Numbered from the stretch's first letter, positions 37,990 through 46,864 are shown. The stretch: 64,000 nt of DNA from Rikenellaceae bacterium (GCA_015060045.1 SUZH01000007.1:1-64000), one strand, 5' to 3'. Program-made: numbers and translations. The notes: generated by a model from the sequence alone, not told the origin.

Positions 37990-39073
37990 TATACTCATTA
38001 CCGGAGGTGCCGGATTTATCGGGTCGCACGTCGTGCGTCGCATGGTGACGCGCTATCCCGATTACCGCATCATCAATTTCGATAAACTGACCTACGCCGG
38101 TAATCTGGCCAATCTGCAGGAGGTGGAGGAGGCGCCCAACTATTGCTTTGTAAAGGGCGATATTTGCGATTTTGAGCAGGTCGTGAGCGTGATGCAGCAG
38201 TATGCGGTGGACGGCGTGATCCACCTGGCCGCCGAGAGCCATGTCGATCGCTCAATCAAAGATCCCTTCACCTTTGCCCGCACCAATGTGTTGGGTACGC
38301 TCACGCTTTTGGAGGCGGCTCGTCGGACGTGGAAGGCCACTGCGGAGGGTTTTGCCGGCAAAAGATTCTACCACATCTCGACCGATGAGGTCTATGGTGC
38401 ACTGGAGCTCCAGGCAGAGCGTGCGGAGGCTCCCTATGGCGAGGCGCTTTTCGAGGAGACTACGCGCTACAATCCCCACTCGCCCTATTCGGCCTCGAAG
38501 GCCTCGTCGGATCACTTCGTGCGTGCCTACCACGATACCTACGGCCTGCCGACCATCGTGACGAACTGCTCGAATAACTACGGCCCCTACCAATTCCCCG
38601 AGAAGCTGATTCCGCTCTTTATCCATAACATTCGCCACCGCAAGCCGCTCCCGGTCTATGGCCGTGGCGAGAATGTACGCGATTGGCTCTATGTGGAGGA
38701 TCATGCTGCGGCAATCGACCTGATTTTCCATCAGGGAAAGCTGGCCGAGACCTACAACATCGGCGGTTGCAATGAGTGGCGCAACATCGATTTGGTGCGT
38801 CTGCTGGTCAAGACCGTGGATCGTCTGCTGGGCAATCCGGAGGGGACGTCCGATCACCTGATTACCTTCGTGACGGATCGAGCCGGCCACGACCTGCGCT
38901 ATGCGATCGATGCCTCCAAGCTGCAACGCGAGTTGGGATGGCAGCCTTCGCTGCAGTTCGAAGAGGGAATCGAGCGTACCGTACGTTGGTATTTGGAGCA
39001 CGAGGAGTGGCTTGAGTCGATTACCTCGGGCGAGTATGAAAAGTACTACGAGGAGATGTACGCCAATCGTTGA
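37973..39073 (+). CDS. rfbB: dTDP-glucose 4,6-dehydratase
   Basis: A 366-residue extended short-chain dehydrogenase, the second rhamnose step. Signatures are ITGGAGFIGSHVVR, HLAAESHVDRSI, STDEVYG, the catalytic YSASKASSDH, NNYGPYQFPEKLIP and RPGHD-equivalent DRAGHDLRYAID. It is the last gene of the locus, immediately before the strong terminator. The order A-C-D-B is complete. Confidence 0.96.
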   Translation: MNFKRNILITGGAGFIGSHVVRRMVTRYPDYRIINFDKLTYAGNLANLQEVEEAPNYCFVKGDICDFEQVVSVMQQYAVDGVIHLAAESHVDRSIKDPFTFARTNVLGTLTLLEAARRTWKATAEGFAGKRFYHISTDEVYGALELQAERAEAPYGEALFEETTRYNPHSPYSASKASSDHFVRAYHDTYGLPTIVTNCSNNYGPYQFPEKLIPLFIHNIRHRKPLPVYGRGENVRDWLYVEDHAAAIDLIFHQGKLAETYNIGGCNEWRNIDLVRLLVKTVDRLLGNPEGTSDHLITFVTDRAGHDLRYAIDASKLQRELGWQPSLQFEEGIERTVRWYLEHEEWLESITSGEYEKYYEEMYANR

Positions 39074-39090
39074 TCGTGCGATAGAACTGG

Positions 39091-39138
39091 ACGAAGCGCC
39101 TGCATGATAGGAATGGTCATGCAGGCGCTTCGTTTTTA
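39091..39138 (+). terminator. Strong terminator closing the polysaccharide locus
   Basis: A perfect 16-bp stem (CGAAGCGCCTGCATGA at 39092-39107 with its complement at 39117-39132), 9-base loop and TTTTT tail. The tail overlaps the stop of the convergent clp gene by three bases. On the minus strand there is no T-run, so it works for the plus-strand locus. Confidence 0.93.
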
Positions 39139-41535
39139 GGCGGCTCGCAGACGAATCCCTGTTTGCGGGTGGAGCTCGACGAGGATCTCCCCTGCGTGGA
39201 GTTCCCGTTGTTCGACCAACCATTCGGCCAGGGGTGTTTCTAACTGTTCAACCACCAACCGCCGTAAGGCCCGTGCTCCGTAGCGCGCATCGTAGCCGAG
39301 CGCGAGCAGGTGCTCTTTGACCTCGGACGAGATCCGCAGCGTGTAACCGAGCCGCTGCATACGCTCGCTCAAGGTGGTGAGCTCCAACTCGATAATCTGA
39401 GTCAACTCCGTGCGCCCCAGGGGTTTGAAGAGGATAACTTCATCCACCCGGTTGAGCAGCTCGGGGGCAAAGTGTCGCTCCAAGGCCTTGCGGTAGAGTT
39501 GTTCGGCGCTCTTCTGTCCGTCCGCCTGTTGCGGGGTGGTGGCATAACCCATCGGTCGTGTAGCCTCGCTCACGCGGCGTGATCCGACGTTGGAGGTCAT
39601 GATAAGGATCGTGTGGCGGAAATCGACCTTGCGTCCTACACCATCGGTCAGTTGCCCCTCGTCGCAGAGTTGCAGGAGGATGTTCAGCACCTCGGGGTGC
39701 GCCTTTTCGATCTCGTCGAGCAACACCACAGCGTGCGGATGGCGCCGCACCGCCTCGGTTAGTTGGCCACCCTCGCCGTAGCCGACATAACCCGGTGGTG
39801 CGCCAATCAGGCGGGCAACGTTGTGCTTCTCGCCATATTCGCTCATGTCGATGCGGATCAATCCCCGCTTTTCGTCAAAGAGAGCGGCGGCCAGCTCCTT
39901 GGCCAAGAGCGTTTTGCCAACTCCCGTCGGCCCCACGAAGAGAAAGACTCCGAGTGGTCGATGCTCGGGTTGAAGTCCCGTGCGGGCTCGCAGCAGGGTG
40001 CGCGTCAACCGCTCCGTGGCCTCCGTTTGTCCGATGACGCGTCGTTGCAGACGCGCAGCGAGGTGGCTGAGCCGTGTCGCCTCATCTTGTGAGAGCTCCT
40101 CGACGGGAATCCCCGTCAGTTCGGTCAGTGTGCTACGAATCATCGCTACATCGACCGTTGTCGGCGCGTCGGTTGTACGTTCGGTCTGCGCCTTGAGGGC
40201 GAGCTCCTCCAGCCGTGCAGCCTCCGCATCGGGATAACGTCCCTCCTCCAAGGCTTGTTGGCGGGCCTGGCGAAGTGTCGTAAGGGTGCTCTCCTCCGAC
40301 CGTGTGCGTAGATGCGCCGCCCGCGCCCCCGCCTCGTCCATCAGATCGATCGCCTTGTCGGGAAAAGAGCGCTGCGTCAGGTAGCGATCAGCCAACTCGA
40401 CACAGGCTGCGAGTGCCTCCTCGGTGTAGTGTACGGCATGGTGTTGGGCATAGGTCGGAGCTATTCGCCGTAAAATCTGGAGCGTCTCGTGGGGGGTCGG
40501 CTGCTCGAGGTCGATGCGCTGGAAACGTCGCTCCAGCGCCCCGTCTCGCTCCATCTCGCGCCGATACTCCTCGTGGGTTGTGGCACCGATGAGCTGCATC
40601 TCGCCCCGAGCCAAGGCGGGTTTCAGGATATTCCCCATCTCGAGCGACCCTTGCGTCGAGCCGGCCCCTACGATCGTGTGTATCTCGTCGATAAAGAGGA
40701 TGATCGAGCGATTTTTGCGCAACTCATCAACGAGTTGCTGCATGCGCTCCTCAAATTCACCCCGAAATTTGGTTCCTGCCACGAGCGTGGCTACTTCCAG
40801 CGAGAAGATGCGCTTCCGACGCAGCGCCTCGGGCACATCCCCCGTAGCGATCCGCTGGGCCAGCCCCTCGATGAGGGCGGTCTTCCCGACACCCGCATCC
40901 CCTACAAGGAGCGGGTTATTCTTTTTACGGCGTGCGAGGATGCGAATCAACCGATCGATCTGCTTTTCACGCCCGACGACGGGATCCAAAGCCCCCTGCT
41001 CGGCCAGCGACGTGAGGTCGGTAGCCAGGCGTTGCAGCAGGTTGGGTGTCGGGTGGGTCGGGGCGCTCTGCTGAATCAACTGGCGTAGTGGTTCCATGCG
41101 ATCCGCCTCCTCGTCGGTGATGCGACGCAGCTCCTCCTCCAGCATCGTAGAGGTGATGTGGTAGCGAGCAAAGAGGTGGGCGAGGGGTTGCTCCCCGTCG
41201 GCAAGGAGGTGCAGCAGGGCATGAACGGTCGATAGCCGCTTTACATCGGGAAAACGCGCCGCAAGTTGGGCGTGAAATTCGCGAAAGAAACGCTCCGGAT
41301 CGGACTCCGTCGGGTGCGACGAGGCGTTGATCTCCTGCTCGATCCGCAGGCGCAGTTGGTACAGCTCCCAGTCGGCCAACCGAGCCGTGAGCAGTTGATA
41401 GGCCAGCGATCCCTCCTCGTCGAGCAGCGCCAGAGCGAGGTGGTGGTGCAGGCGATGGGTCGTGCCGTGTTTGGCAGCTTGGAACGCTACGCGGGCAAAG
41501 ATTCCCTCGAGCGTTTTGGAAAGGTTTGCGTACAT
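39136..41535 (-). CDS. clpC: ClpC/ClpA-type Clp ATPase
   Basis: A 799-residue Hsp100 unfoldase with two AAA+ modules. Walker A motifs are GDAGVGKT (212-219) and GPTGVGKT (535-542). The N-terminal domain (1-150) is present but diverged, and the middle domain is short, as in ClpC rather than ClpB. The docking-loop position in the second module reads PMGY (661-664), which suggests partnership with ClpP. ATG at 41535 (MYANLSKTLE) is preferred to an in-frame TTG nine bases upstream. No clear -7 box is visible upstream. The gene is in line with the phosphoesterase upstream of it, after an 82-base gap. Confidence 0.9.
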   Translation of the reverse strand: MYANLSKTLEGIFARVAFQAAKHGTTHRLHHHLALALLDEEGSLAYQLLTARLADWELYQLRLRIEQEINASSHPTESDPERFFREFHAQLAARFPDVKRLSTVHALLHLLADGEQPLAHLFARYHITSTMLEEELRRITDEEADRMEPLRQLIQQSAPTHPTPNLLQRLATDLTSLAEQGALDPVVGREKQIDRLIRILARRKKNNPLLVGDAGVGKTALIEGLAQRIATGDVPEALRRKRIFSLEVATLVAGTKFRGEFEERMQQLVDELRKNRSIILFIDEIHTIVGAGSTQGSLEMGNILKPALARGEMQLIGATTHEEYRREMERDGALERRFQRIDLEQPTPHETLQILRRIAPTYAQHHAVHYTEEALAACVELADRYLTQRSFPDKAIDLMDEAGARAAHLRTRSEESTLTTLRQARQQALEEGRYPDAEAARLEELALKAQTERTTDAPTTVDVAMIRSTLTELTGIPVEELSQDEATRLSHLAARLQRRVIGQTEATERLTRTLLRARTGLQPEHRPLGVFLFVGPTGVGKTLLAKELAAALFDEKRGLIRIDMSEYGEKHNVARLIGAPPGYVGYGEGGQLTEAVRRHPHAVVLLDEIEKAHPEVLNILLQLCDEGQLTDGVGRKVDFRHTILIMTSNVGSRRVSEATRPMGYATTPQQADGQKSAEQLYRKALERHFAPELLNRVDEVILFKPLGRTELTQIIELELTTLSERMQRLGYTLRISSEVKEHLLALGYDARYGARALRRLVVEQLETPLAEWLVEQRELHAGEILVELHPQTGIRLRAA

Positions 41536-41617
41536 AGGCTTCAAACGTTATTGCCCCGTAGGAACGCAAACGCACGACCCGATAGTATGTAAGGGGTTGA
41601 TGTTGGATTGTAACTAA

Positions 41618-42112
41618 TTATCCGCGAGGAAGTTCCAGAATCTCCATGTCGCGCATGTCCTCGCCATCGATCGTCAGGCGCAGGGCGGTGCGCACCTTGT
41701 GGAAGCCGTACATGCCGGCAGCTCCCGGATTGACCGCCAGCAGGTCGTAGACCGGATCGTATTGCACCTTGAGGATGTGTGAGTGGCCGGCAATGAAGAG
41801 TTTAGGACGCAGTTGTTGGATGCGTTGTGCTACGCCCGGGGCGTAGTGGCGCGGATAGCCGCCGATGTGGGTCATCAACACCTGCACCCCCTCGCATCGG
41901 AACGAGGCAAATTGGGGGTAGATGCGCCGTGCAACGCCTCCGTCGATGTTGCCATAGACGGCACGCAGGGGCTTGAAGGCGGCAATCTCGTCGGCCAATT
42001 CGACCGAACCGATGTCGCCTGCATGCCAAATTTCGTCCACCTCGGCGAGAAATTTCCGAAGCGGCTCATCGAAGGTGGAGTGGGTATCGGAGATGATGCC
42101 GATGCGTTTCAT
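41618..42112 (-). CDS. YfcE/MJ0936-type metallophosphoesterase
   Basis: A 164-residue single-domain calcineurin-like phosphodiesterase. Metal motifs are ISDTHST (D-x-H), HAGDIGS (GD), VYGNIDG (GN), MTHIGGYP and AGHSH. Such enzymes hydrolyse small phosphodiesters; the natural substrate is unknown. It starts 12 bases after the rarA stop and is co-transcribed with it. Confidence 0.9.
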   Translation of the reverse strand: MKRIGIISDTHSTFDEPLRKFLAEVDEIWHAGDIGSVELADEIAAFKPLRAVYGNIDGGVARRIYPQFASFRCEGVQVLMTHIGGYPRHYAPGVAQRIQQLRPKLFIAGHSHILKVQYDPVYDLLAVNPGAAGMYGFHKVRTALRLTIDGEDMRDMEILELPRG

Positions 42113-42124
42113 CGTGGGATGCGG

Positions 42125-43399
42125 TTAATATTTTCCCTTCCAAAGCGTCTTGATGCGCTCGGCGATCTTCTGCTCGGCCGCATTTTGCAGGTCGGGCTCG
42201 TAGAAGCGCGTACCCGACAACGACTCGGGCAGGAACTCCAACTCGGCAAAGTGATTCTCGTAGTCGTGGGCATATTTGTAGCCTGCAGCATATCCTGCCT
42301 CGGCCATCAGCTTGGTGGGGGCATTTCTTAGGTGCAGGGGGACGGGTCGATTCGTCGTATCCTTCTCGACCAGCGCCAGCGCCTTGTTGATCGCCATGTA
42401 GGCCGAGTTACTCTTGGGCGAGGTGGCGAGGTAGATGGTCGTTTCGGCCAGCGTAATGCGCGCCTCGGGCATGCCGATCTTGTGCACCGTGTCGAAGCAG
42501 GCGTTGGCCAAGAGCAGCGCATTGGGATTGGCCAAGCCGATATCCTCCGAGGCCAGGATCACCAGACGTCGGGCAATGAAGCGCGGCTCCTCGCCACCGG
42601 CCAGCATGCGGGCCAGGTAGTAGATTGCGGCGTTGGGGTCGCTGCCACGCACCGATTTGATGAAGGCCGAGATGACGTCGTAGTGCTGCTCGCCCTGCTT
42701 GTCGTAGAGGGCAATGTTCTGTTGCAGGCAGTCGGTGACGTATTGATCCGTGATGACCACCTTGCCGTCGGTTGCACCGACTACAATGTCGAGGATGTTC
42801 AGCAGTTTGCGCGCATCGCCACCCGAGAAACGAAACAGGGCGGCCGTCTCCTTTACCTCGATCTCGCGGCGTTGCAACTCCGTATCCTTCTGCAGGGCCC
42901 GATCGAGCAACTTCTGCAGATCCTCCTCCTCGAGCGAGCGCAAGATATAGACCTGACAACGGCTCAAGAGGGGCGAAATCACCTCAAACGAGGGGTTCTC
43001 GGTCGTAGCTCCGATGAGCGTAAAGACACCCTGTTCGACAGCGCCCAACAAGGAGTCCTGCTGCGATTTGTTGAAACGGTGGATCTCATCGATGAAGAGG
43101 AACGGGGCACGCTGATCGAAGAAACGTTGGCGTTTGGCCGATTCGATCACTTCGCGTACATCCTTCACGCCCGATGTGACGGCCGAGAGGGTGAAGAAGG
43201 GGCGCTCGAGTTGCGTGGCGACGATCTTTGCCAACGTGGTCTTGCCTACCCCCGGAGGACCCCACAAGATGAACGAGGGGACGTTTCCCGTCTCGAAAAA
43301 TTTACGGAAGACGCCCTTTTCGCCCACCAGGTGCTCCTGCCCGATGTAGTCATCGAGCTGTTGCGGGCGCAAACGTTCGGCAAGGGGTGCGAGAGCCAT
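42125..43399 (-). CDS. rarA: Replication-associated recombination protein A
   Basis: A 424-residue AAA+ clamp-loader-like ATPase (MgsA/RarA/WRNIP1 family) that acts at stalled forks. It begins PLAERLRPQQLDDYIGQEHL, with Walker A GPPGVGKTT, Walker B FIDEIHRFNK, sensor TTENPSFEV, and the C-terminal tetramerisation region with YLPESL-like FLPESLSGTRFYEP. The start is ATG at 43399, 20 bases downstream of a good promoter; the upstream in-frame extension has no support. Confidence 0.95.
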   Translation of the reverse strand: MALAPLAERLRPQQLDDYIGQEHLVGEKGVFRKFFETGNVPSFILWGPPGVGKTTLAKIVATQLERPFFTLSAVTSGVKDVREVIESAKRQRFFDQRAPFLFIDEIHRFNKSQQDSLLGAVEQGVFTLIGATTENPSFEVISPLLSRCQVYILRSLEEEDLQKLLDRALQKDTELQRREIEVKETAALFRFSGGDARKLLNILDIVVGATDGKVVITDQYVTDCLQQNIALYDKQGEQHYDVISAFIKSVRGSDPNAAIYYLARMLAGGEEPRFIARRLVILASEDIGLANPNALLLANACFDTVHKIGMPEARITLAETTIYLATSPKSNSAYMAINKALALVEKDTTNRPVPLHLRNAPTKLMAEAGYAAGYKYAHDYENHFAELEFLPESLSGTRFYEPDLQNAAEQKIAERIKTLWKGKY

Positions 43400-43423
43400 G
43401 TGATCTGTGGTTATTCGTGGAGA

Positions 43424-43454
43424 CAAAGGTAGCAAAAACGGCGACAAAAAGCAA
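43424..43454 (-). promoter_or_regulatory. Promoter of the rarA operon
   Basis: Minus strand: TTG (-33) at 43452-43454, 20-base spacer, TACCTTTG at 43424-43431. The predicted leader is about 18 bases. Confidence 0.72.
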
Positions 43455-43456
43455 GC

Positions 43457-44416
43457 CTATGCGGCGCTCTTTTCGCGCTCTTTGCGATAGAGCAGGTAGG
43501 CGTTGACGACATTCTGCCAGATGGCGAAGAAACCACCCGAAAGAGCCGTGATGGGCGACAGGAAGGTGTAGCCGAGCCAGATGATGAAGACGTTGTTCTT
43601 CTGGCCCATGGCCTGACCGCCTACGACCTGTTCGCCATACTTCAGACCGATCTTGCGACCCATCCAGAACTGCACGACGCAACCCGCGAGAGCAATCAAC
43701 GCAATGCCCACCTGGTAGATCACGGGCGATTGGTCGTGCACCAAACTCTTCGTCGTCACGACGATGGCGAGCGTCAGGGTGCAGACCCAGAGGTAGAAGG
43801 CGGCATCCTTCGACTCGGCACACAGCCGATGGAATCGGGGCAGGAATTTCTGCACGGCAAGGGCCGCAAAGAGGGGCAGAATCAAGACGGGGAAGATGCG
43901 GTTACTGATGGCCCAGAAGGCGGGCAGGAACGATACGCCCTCCTGCGGATGCACCAGCGGCAGTACCAGCGGAGCCAATACCGCCACCACGAAGTTGATC
44001 AAGAGCGTATAGGTGGTCACCGAGGCGGCACTACCGCCCAGCTTGACCGTAAAGACCACGGCAGCGGCAGCCGTCGGACAGAGGAAACAGAGCATGGCAC
44101 TCTCGATGAGGATCTTCGAGGGGTGGTCAGGCATGAGATAGAGCACCGCCGCAAAGAGGGCAAAGAGCGACACCTGAATCAGGAGCGGCCACCAGAACCA
44201 GCGCTTGAACTTCAGGTCGCTGAGGCGGATCTTGCAGAACGAGAGGAAGAGCATCAAAAAGAGCAGGGTGGGCTGAATAAAGGCCACCGCCTCCTCGGCA
44301 ATGCGATAGGTGCCATCGGGCCACGGCAGGGCCGTGAAGATAAAATAGGAGGCTACACCGACCAGCATGGCCATCGGGAGCGTCCATTTGCGTATAAAAT
44401 CCAATAAACCTTTCAT
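43457..44416 (-). CDS. Bile acid:sodium symporter (BASS) family transporter
   Basis: A 319-residue membrane protein with about 9 to 10 helices. LCFLCPTAAAAVVFTVKLGG and the C-terminal GQAMGQKNNVFIIWLGYTFL match the two crossover regions of this fold. Distant family members carry organic anions, pantoate or other acids with sodium, so bile acid is only a family name here. The ATG at 44416 lies immediately after a well-formed promoter, implying a leaderless message. Confidence 0.82.
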   Translation of the reverse strand: MKGLLDFIRKWTLPMAMLVGVASYFIFTALPWPDGTYRIAEEAVAFIQPTLLFLMLFLSFCKIRLSDLKFKRWFWWPLLIQVSLFALFAAVLYLMPDHPSKILIESAMLCFLCPTAAAAVVFTVKLGGSAASVTTYTLLINFVVAVLAPLVLPLVHPQEGVSFLPAFWAISNRIFPVLILPLFAALAVQKFLPRFHRLCAESKDAAFYLWVCTLTLAIVVTTKSLVHDQSPVIYQVGIALIALAGCVVQFWMGRKIGLKYGEQVVGGQAMGQKNNVFIIWLGYTFLSPITALSGGFFAIWQNVVNAYLLYRKEREKSAA

Positions 44417-44423
44417 GAGGTGA

Positions 44424-44454
44424 CAAAGGTAACGAAAAACGGACAGCCTGCAAA
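44424..44454 (-). promoter_or_regulatory. Promoter of the BASS transporter gene, leaderless
   Basis: Minus strand: TTTG (-33) at 44451-44454, exact 19-base spacer, TACCTTTG at 44424-44431. The start codon begins at 44416, only 7 bases beyond the -7 box, so transcription and translation would start at about the same point. Confidence 0.78.
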
Positions 44455-44467
44455 GCGACTGTCCGTT
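44438..44467. terminator. Terminator of the DUF2147 gene
   Basis: AACGGACAG / CTGTCCGTT, perfect 9-bp stem with 12-base loop. On the minus strand it is followed by TTTTCGTT after the DUF2147 stop at 44486; the plus strand also has a T-run. The loop contains the -33 element of the BASS promoter. Confidence 0.78.
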
Positions 44468-44485
44468 CTTTTTTCGAAAGATTTA

Positions 44486-44938
44486 TTACTCGATCTTCTT
44501 CCAATAGCGCGAGAGCGAAATGGGGCCGAGCGAACCCTTCACGCGGAGGGTCTTCTCGTCGTCGAACGAGCAATCCACTTTGTAGGTCTTACCGTTGATC
44601 GGCTTGTAGACCTTACCGCCGTTCCAAACGTTCTTCTTGGCGTCGTAGCGGATACCATAGACGATGACCACCTGATCCGAGGGGGTGTTGCGCTTGGCGG
44701 GATCAGGGTTCTTTACGTCCATCTTGCGCGTGCCGTCAGCGTTGTTAGGCTCCGACAGCCAGATGATCTGACCCTGATAGCTGCCGTCGTTGCACTTCGT
44801 GAAGCGAACCTTCGACTGGCGACCCTCCTCCTCTACGGAGTAAACTCCGAGGATCTTATCGGCAGCTGACTGGGCAAAAGTAGTTGTTGCGCAAAGCGTT
44901 GCGAGTGCTACAAGGCACAATTTGAAGATGTTTTTCAT
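44486..44938 (-). CDS. Secreted DUF2147 protein
   Basis: A 150-residue exported protein with a signal peptide (LCLVALATLCATTTFAQ, cleavage after about residue 22). The mature part shows DKILGVYSVEEEGRQSKVRF and QGQIIWLSEPN, typical of the DUF2147 lipocalin-like family in Bacteroidetes and Proteobacteria. Function is not known; it likely sits in the periplasm. The ATG at 44938 is chosen because it gives a clean signal peptide and lies after a -7 box at 44963. Confidence 0.85.
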   Translation of the reverse strand: MKNIFKLCLVALATLCATTTFAQSAADKILGVYSVEEEGRQSKVRFTKCNDGSYQGQIIWLSEPNNADGTRKMDVKNPDPAKRNTPSDQVVIVYGIRYDAKKNVWNGGKVYKPINGKTYKVDCSFDDEKTLRVKGSLGPISLSRYWKKIE

Positions 44939-44962
44939 ACTGTTCAGATTTAGTTTGCGGTG

Positions 44963-44970
44963 CAAATATA
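44963..44970 (-). promoter_or_regulatory. -7 box of the DUF2147 gene
   Basis: TATATTTG on the minus strand, 24 bases upstream of the ATG. A TTG lies 22 bases further upstream (44993-44995), slightly long for a -33 element. Confidence 0.55.
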
Positions 44971-45052
44971 CGAAAAAAAAGGAAATATAGTACAATAAAT
45001 CTAAAAAAGCAACAAATGAATCCCACCTCATAGCAGATTCCCTACCTCAAGT

Positions 45053-45158
45053 CCCCCTCCAGGGGAGGGGGATTTAGGGGGTGGTCTGGGATGCTTCACA
45101 CGGAGGTGCTTGCCTCCTCCGTGTGGGGGATTTAGGGGGTGGTCTGGGATGCTTCACA
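45053..45158. repeat. Two 34-bp direct repeats with a hairpin between them
   Basis: Identical 34-base units at 45067-45100 and 45125-45158 (each starting GGGGGATTTAGGGGGTGG) are spaced 58 bases apart. ACACGGAGG / CCTCCGTGT forms a hairpin between them, and a CCCCCTCC-A-GGGGAGGGGG palindrome (45053-45071) precedes the first. Such G-rich units are scattered through many Bacteroidetes genomes. No gene lies between 44971 and 45354. Confidence 0.85.
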
Positions 45159-45203
45159 TCGAGGGGCTCCACCCTGTAAATCAAATAAAAATAGGGTGAA
45201 ATT

Positions 45204-45233
45204 TTGTAAATATGGGAATTTGCCGTAATTTTG
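45204..45233 (+). promoter_or_regulatory. Promoter of metK
   Basis: TTG (-33) at 45204-45206, 19-base spacer, TAATTTTG at 45226-45233. Transcription should start near 45240, exactly where the riboswitch fold begins. Confidence 0.82.
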
Positions 45234-45241
45234 CCCCTCGA

Positions 45242-45293
45242 TGTGGAAAGATTTGGACTGATTGCAACCACAATAAAAAATCGCTAAAACAGC
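45242..45293 (+). promoter_or_regulatory. SAM-II riboswitch in the metK leader
   Basis: The RNA matches the SAM-II (SAM-alpha) pattern. P1 is TGTGG (45242-45246) with CCACA (45268-45272). The first loop carries GATTTGG and CTGATTGCAA. The 3' strand then has AATC (45279-45282), the conserved GCTAAAA (45283-45289) and CAG (45290-45292). GATT (45260-45263) with AATC, and CTG (45258-45260) with CAG, form the pseudoknot helix. It sits between the promoter and the SAM synthase start, so SAM would feed back on its own synthesis. The start codon is about 60 bases further on and no terminator follows, so the read-out is probably at translation or RNA stability. Confidence 0.85.
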
Positions 45294-45354
45294 ACATTTT
45301 TTATCATTCAGCCTGCTTTCCCATTTATACCGTTCATTATTAAAAGACGTATAT

Positions 45355-46656
45355 ATGGGTTTTTTGTTTACTTCGGAGTCCGTTTCGGAAGGACATCCCG
45401 ATAAGGTGTCGGATCAGATTTCCGATGCAATTCTTGATGAGTTTCTGCGCCACGATGCCACGGCCAAGGTAGCCTGCGAGACCCTCTGCACGACGGGTCT
45501 GGTGATGGTTGCCGGTGAGGTGCGTGCCGAGGCCTATGTCGATGTGCAGGAGGTGGCTCGCCGTGTGATCCGCAAAATCGGTTATACGAAGAGCGAGTAC
45601 CAATTTGACTGCAATTCGTGCGGTATTCTTTCGGCCATCCATGAGCAGTCGCCCGATATCAACCAGGGCGTGGCTCGTGAGACGGAGGAGGAGCAGGGTG
45701 CCGGTGATCAGGGTATCATGTTCGGCTACGCCTGCAACGAGACGCGTGAGCTGATGCCTGCCACGCTGATTCTTTCACACGTGATCCTCAAGGAGTTGGC
45801 CGATATTCGCCGCGAGGGTAAGGTGATGACCTACCTGCGCCCCGACTCGAAGTCGCAGGTGACGATCGAGTACGATGAGCAGACGCGTAAGCCGCTGCGT
45901 GTACATACGATTGTGGTTTCGACCCAGCACGATGAGTTTATTCTCCCTTCGGAGACGCTCACCGAGAAGGAGGCCGAAAAGCAGATGCAGCAGCAGATCC
46001 GCGAGGATGTACGTACGATCCTCATTCCGCGCGTGAAGGCTCGTTTGGAGCGCGCCAACGATAAACTCGCGGAGCTCATTGGCGAGGAGTATATCCTCCA
46101 CGTGAACCCCACGGGTAAGTTCGTGATCGGTGGCCCGCACGGTGATACGGGTCTGACGGGTCGCAAGATCATTGTCGATACCTACGGTGGTCGCGGTGCT
46201 CACGGTGGTGGTGCCTTCTCGGGTAAGGACTCCTCGAAGGTGGACCGCTCGGCAGCTTATGCCGCCCGCCACATGGCCAAGAATATGGTGGCCGCAGGTA
46301 TTGCCGACGAGGTGCTGGTCGAGCTGTCGTATGCAATCGGTATCGCCGAGCCGTTGTCGGTCTTTGTGGATACCTATCACACGAAGAATCCCGCCCTCAG
46401 CCACCTCTCGGATGGTGAGATCGCCCGCCGCATTGCCAAGCTCTTCGACCTGAAGCCGGCCGCTATCGTGCGTCGCTTTGGCCTGAAGAACCCGATTTTC
46501 GAGGCTACGGCTTCGTATGGCCACTTCGGTAACCGTCCCTATACGAAGGCCGTGACCTTCTACGAGGGTGGTCACGAGGTGGAGCGCGAGGTGGAGTTCT
46601 TCGGTTGGGAGCGCCTGGATCGCGTCGAGGAGTTGAAGCAGGAGTTTGGCCTGTAA
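45355..46656 (+). CDS. metK: S-adenosylmethionine synthase
   Basis: A 433-residue enzyme, longer than the 384 of E. coli, that makes SAM from methionine and ATP. It opens [20 protein letters not shown], with [12 protein letters not shown], the P-loop-like [20 protein letters not shown] and [17 protein letters not shown]. The extra length is spread over insertions near residues 85-100 and 170-200. It is a single-gene unit with its own promoter, riboswitch and terminator. Confidence 0.96.
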   Translation: MGFLFTSESVSEGHPDKVSDQISDAILDEFLRHDATAKVACETLCTTGLVMVAGEVRAEAYVDVQEVARRVIRKIGYTKSEYQFDCNSCGILSAIHEQSPDINQGVARETEEEQGAGDQGIMFGYACNETRELMPATLILSHVILKELADIRREGKVMTYLRPDSKSQVTIEYDEQTRKPLRVHTIVVSTQHDEFILPSETLTEKEAEKQMQQQIREDVRTILIPRVKARLERANDKLAELIGEEYILHVNPTGKFVIGGPHGDTGLTGRKIIVDTYGGRGAHGGGAFSGKDSSKVDRSAAYAARHMAKNMVAAGIADEVLVELSYAIGIAEPLSVFVDTYHTKNPALSHLSDGEIARRIAKLFDLKPAAIVRRFGLKNPIFEATASYGHFGNRPYTKAVTFYEGGHEVEREVEFFGWERLDRVEELKQEFGL

Positions 46657-46677
46657 GTGCAGCCTCGATCGTAAACA

Positions 46678-46713
46678 AACGTCACTCCAGCACATGTAGG
46701 GTGACGTTTTTTT
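46678..46713 (+). terminator. Intrinsic terminator of metK
   Basis: AACGTCACTCC / GGGTGACGTT stem with a T-run of seven, 22 bases after the stop. Confidence 0.87.
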
Positions 46714-46864
46714 GTGGGTGGCAGGTAAAAGGTCATTTTCTGCTAATTTTTTTCGGCAGCGGCATACGATTTGCCACCGAAGATCCGTTTAGTAGTCAAA
46801 TTAAGCACATTTGCCTATGGAGAAATTTTCCGCTGAATAATATAAACCATTAAACGGAAAAGTC

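Noticed and set aside
24125..39073. Phase-variable capsule locus
   Set aside because: No invertible-promoter inverted repeats, recombinase or upxY/upxZ genes are seen at its edges.
45067..45158. CRISPR array
   Set aside because: Only two repeat units with one spacer that itself forms a hairpin, and no cas genes.
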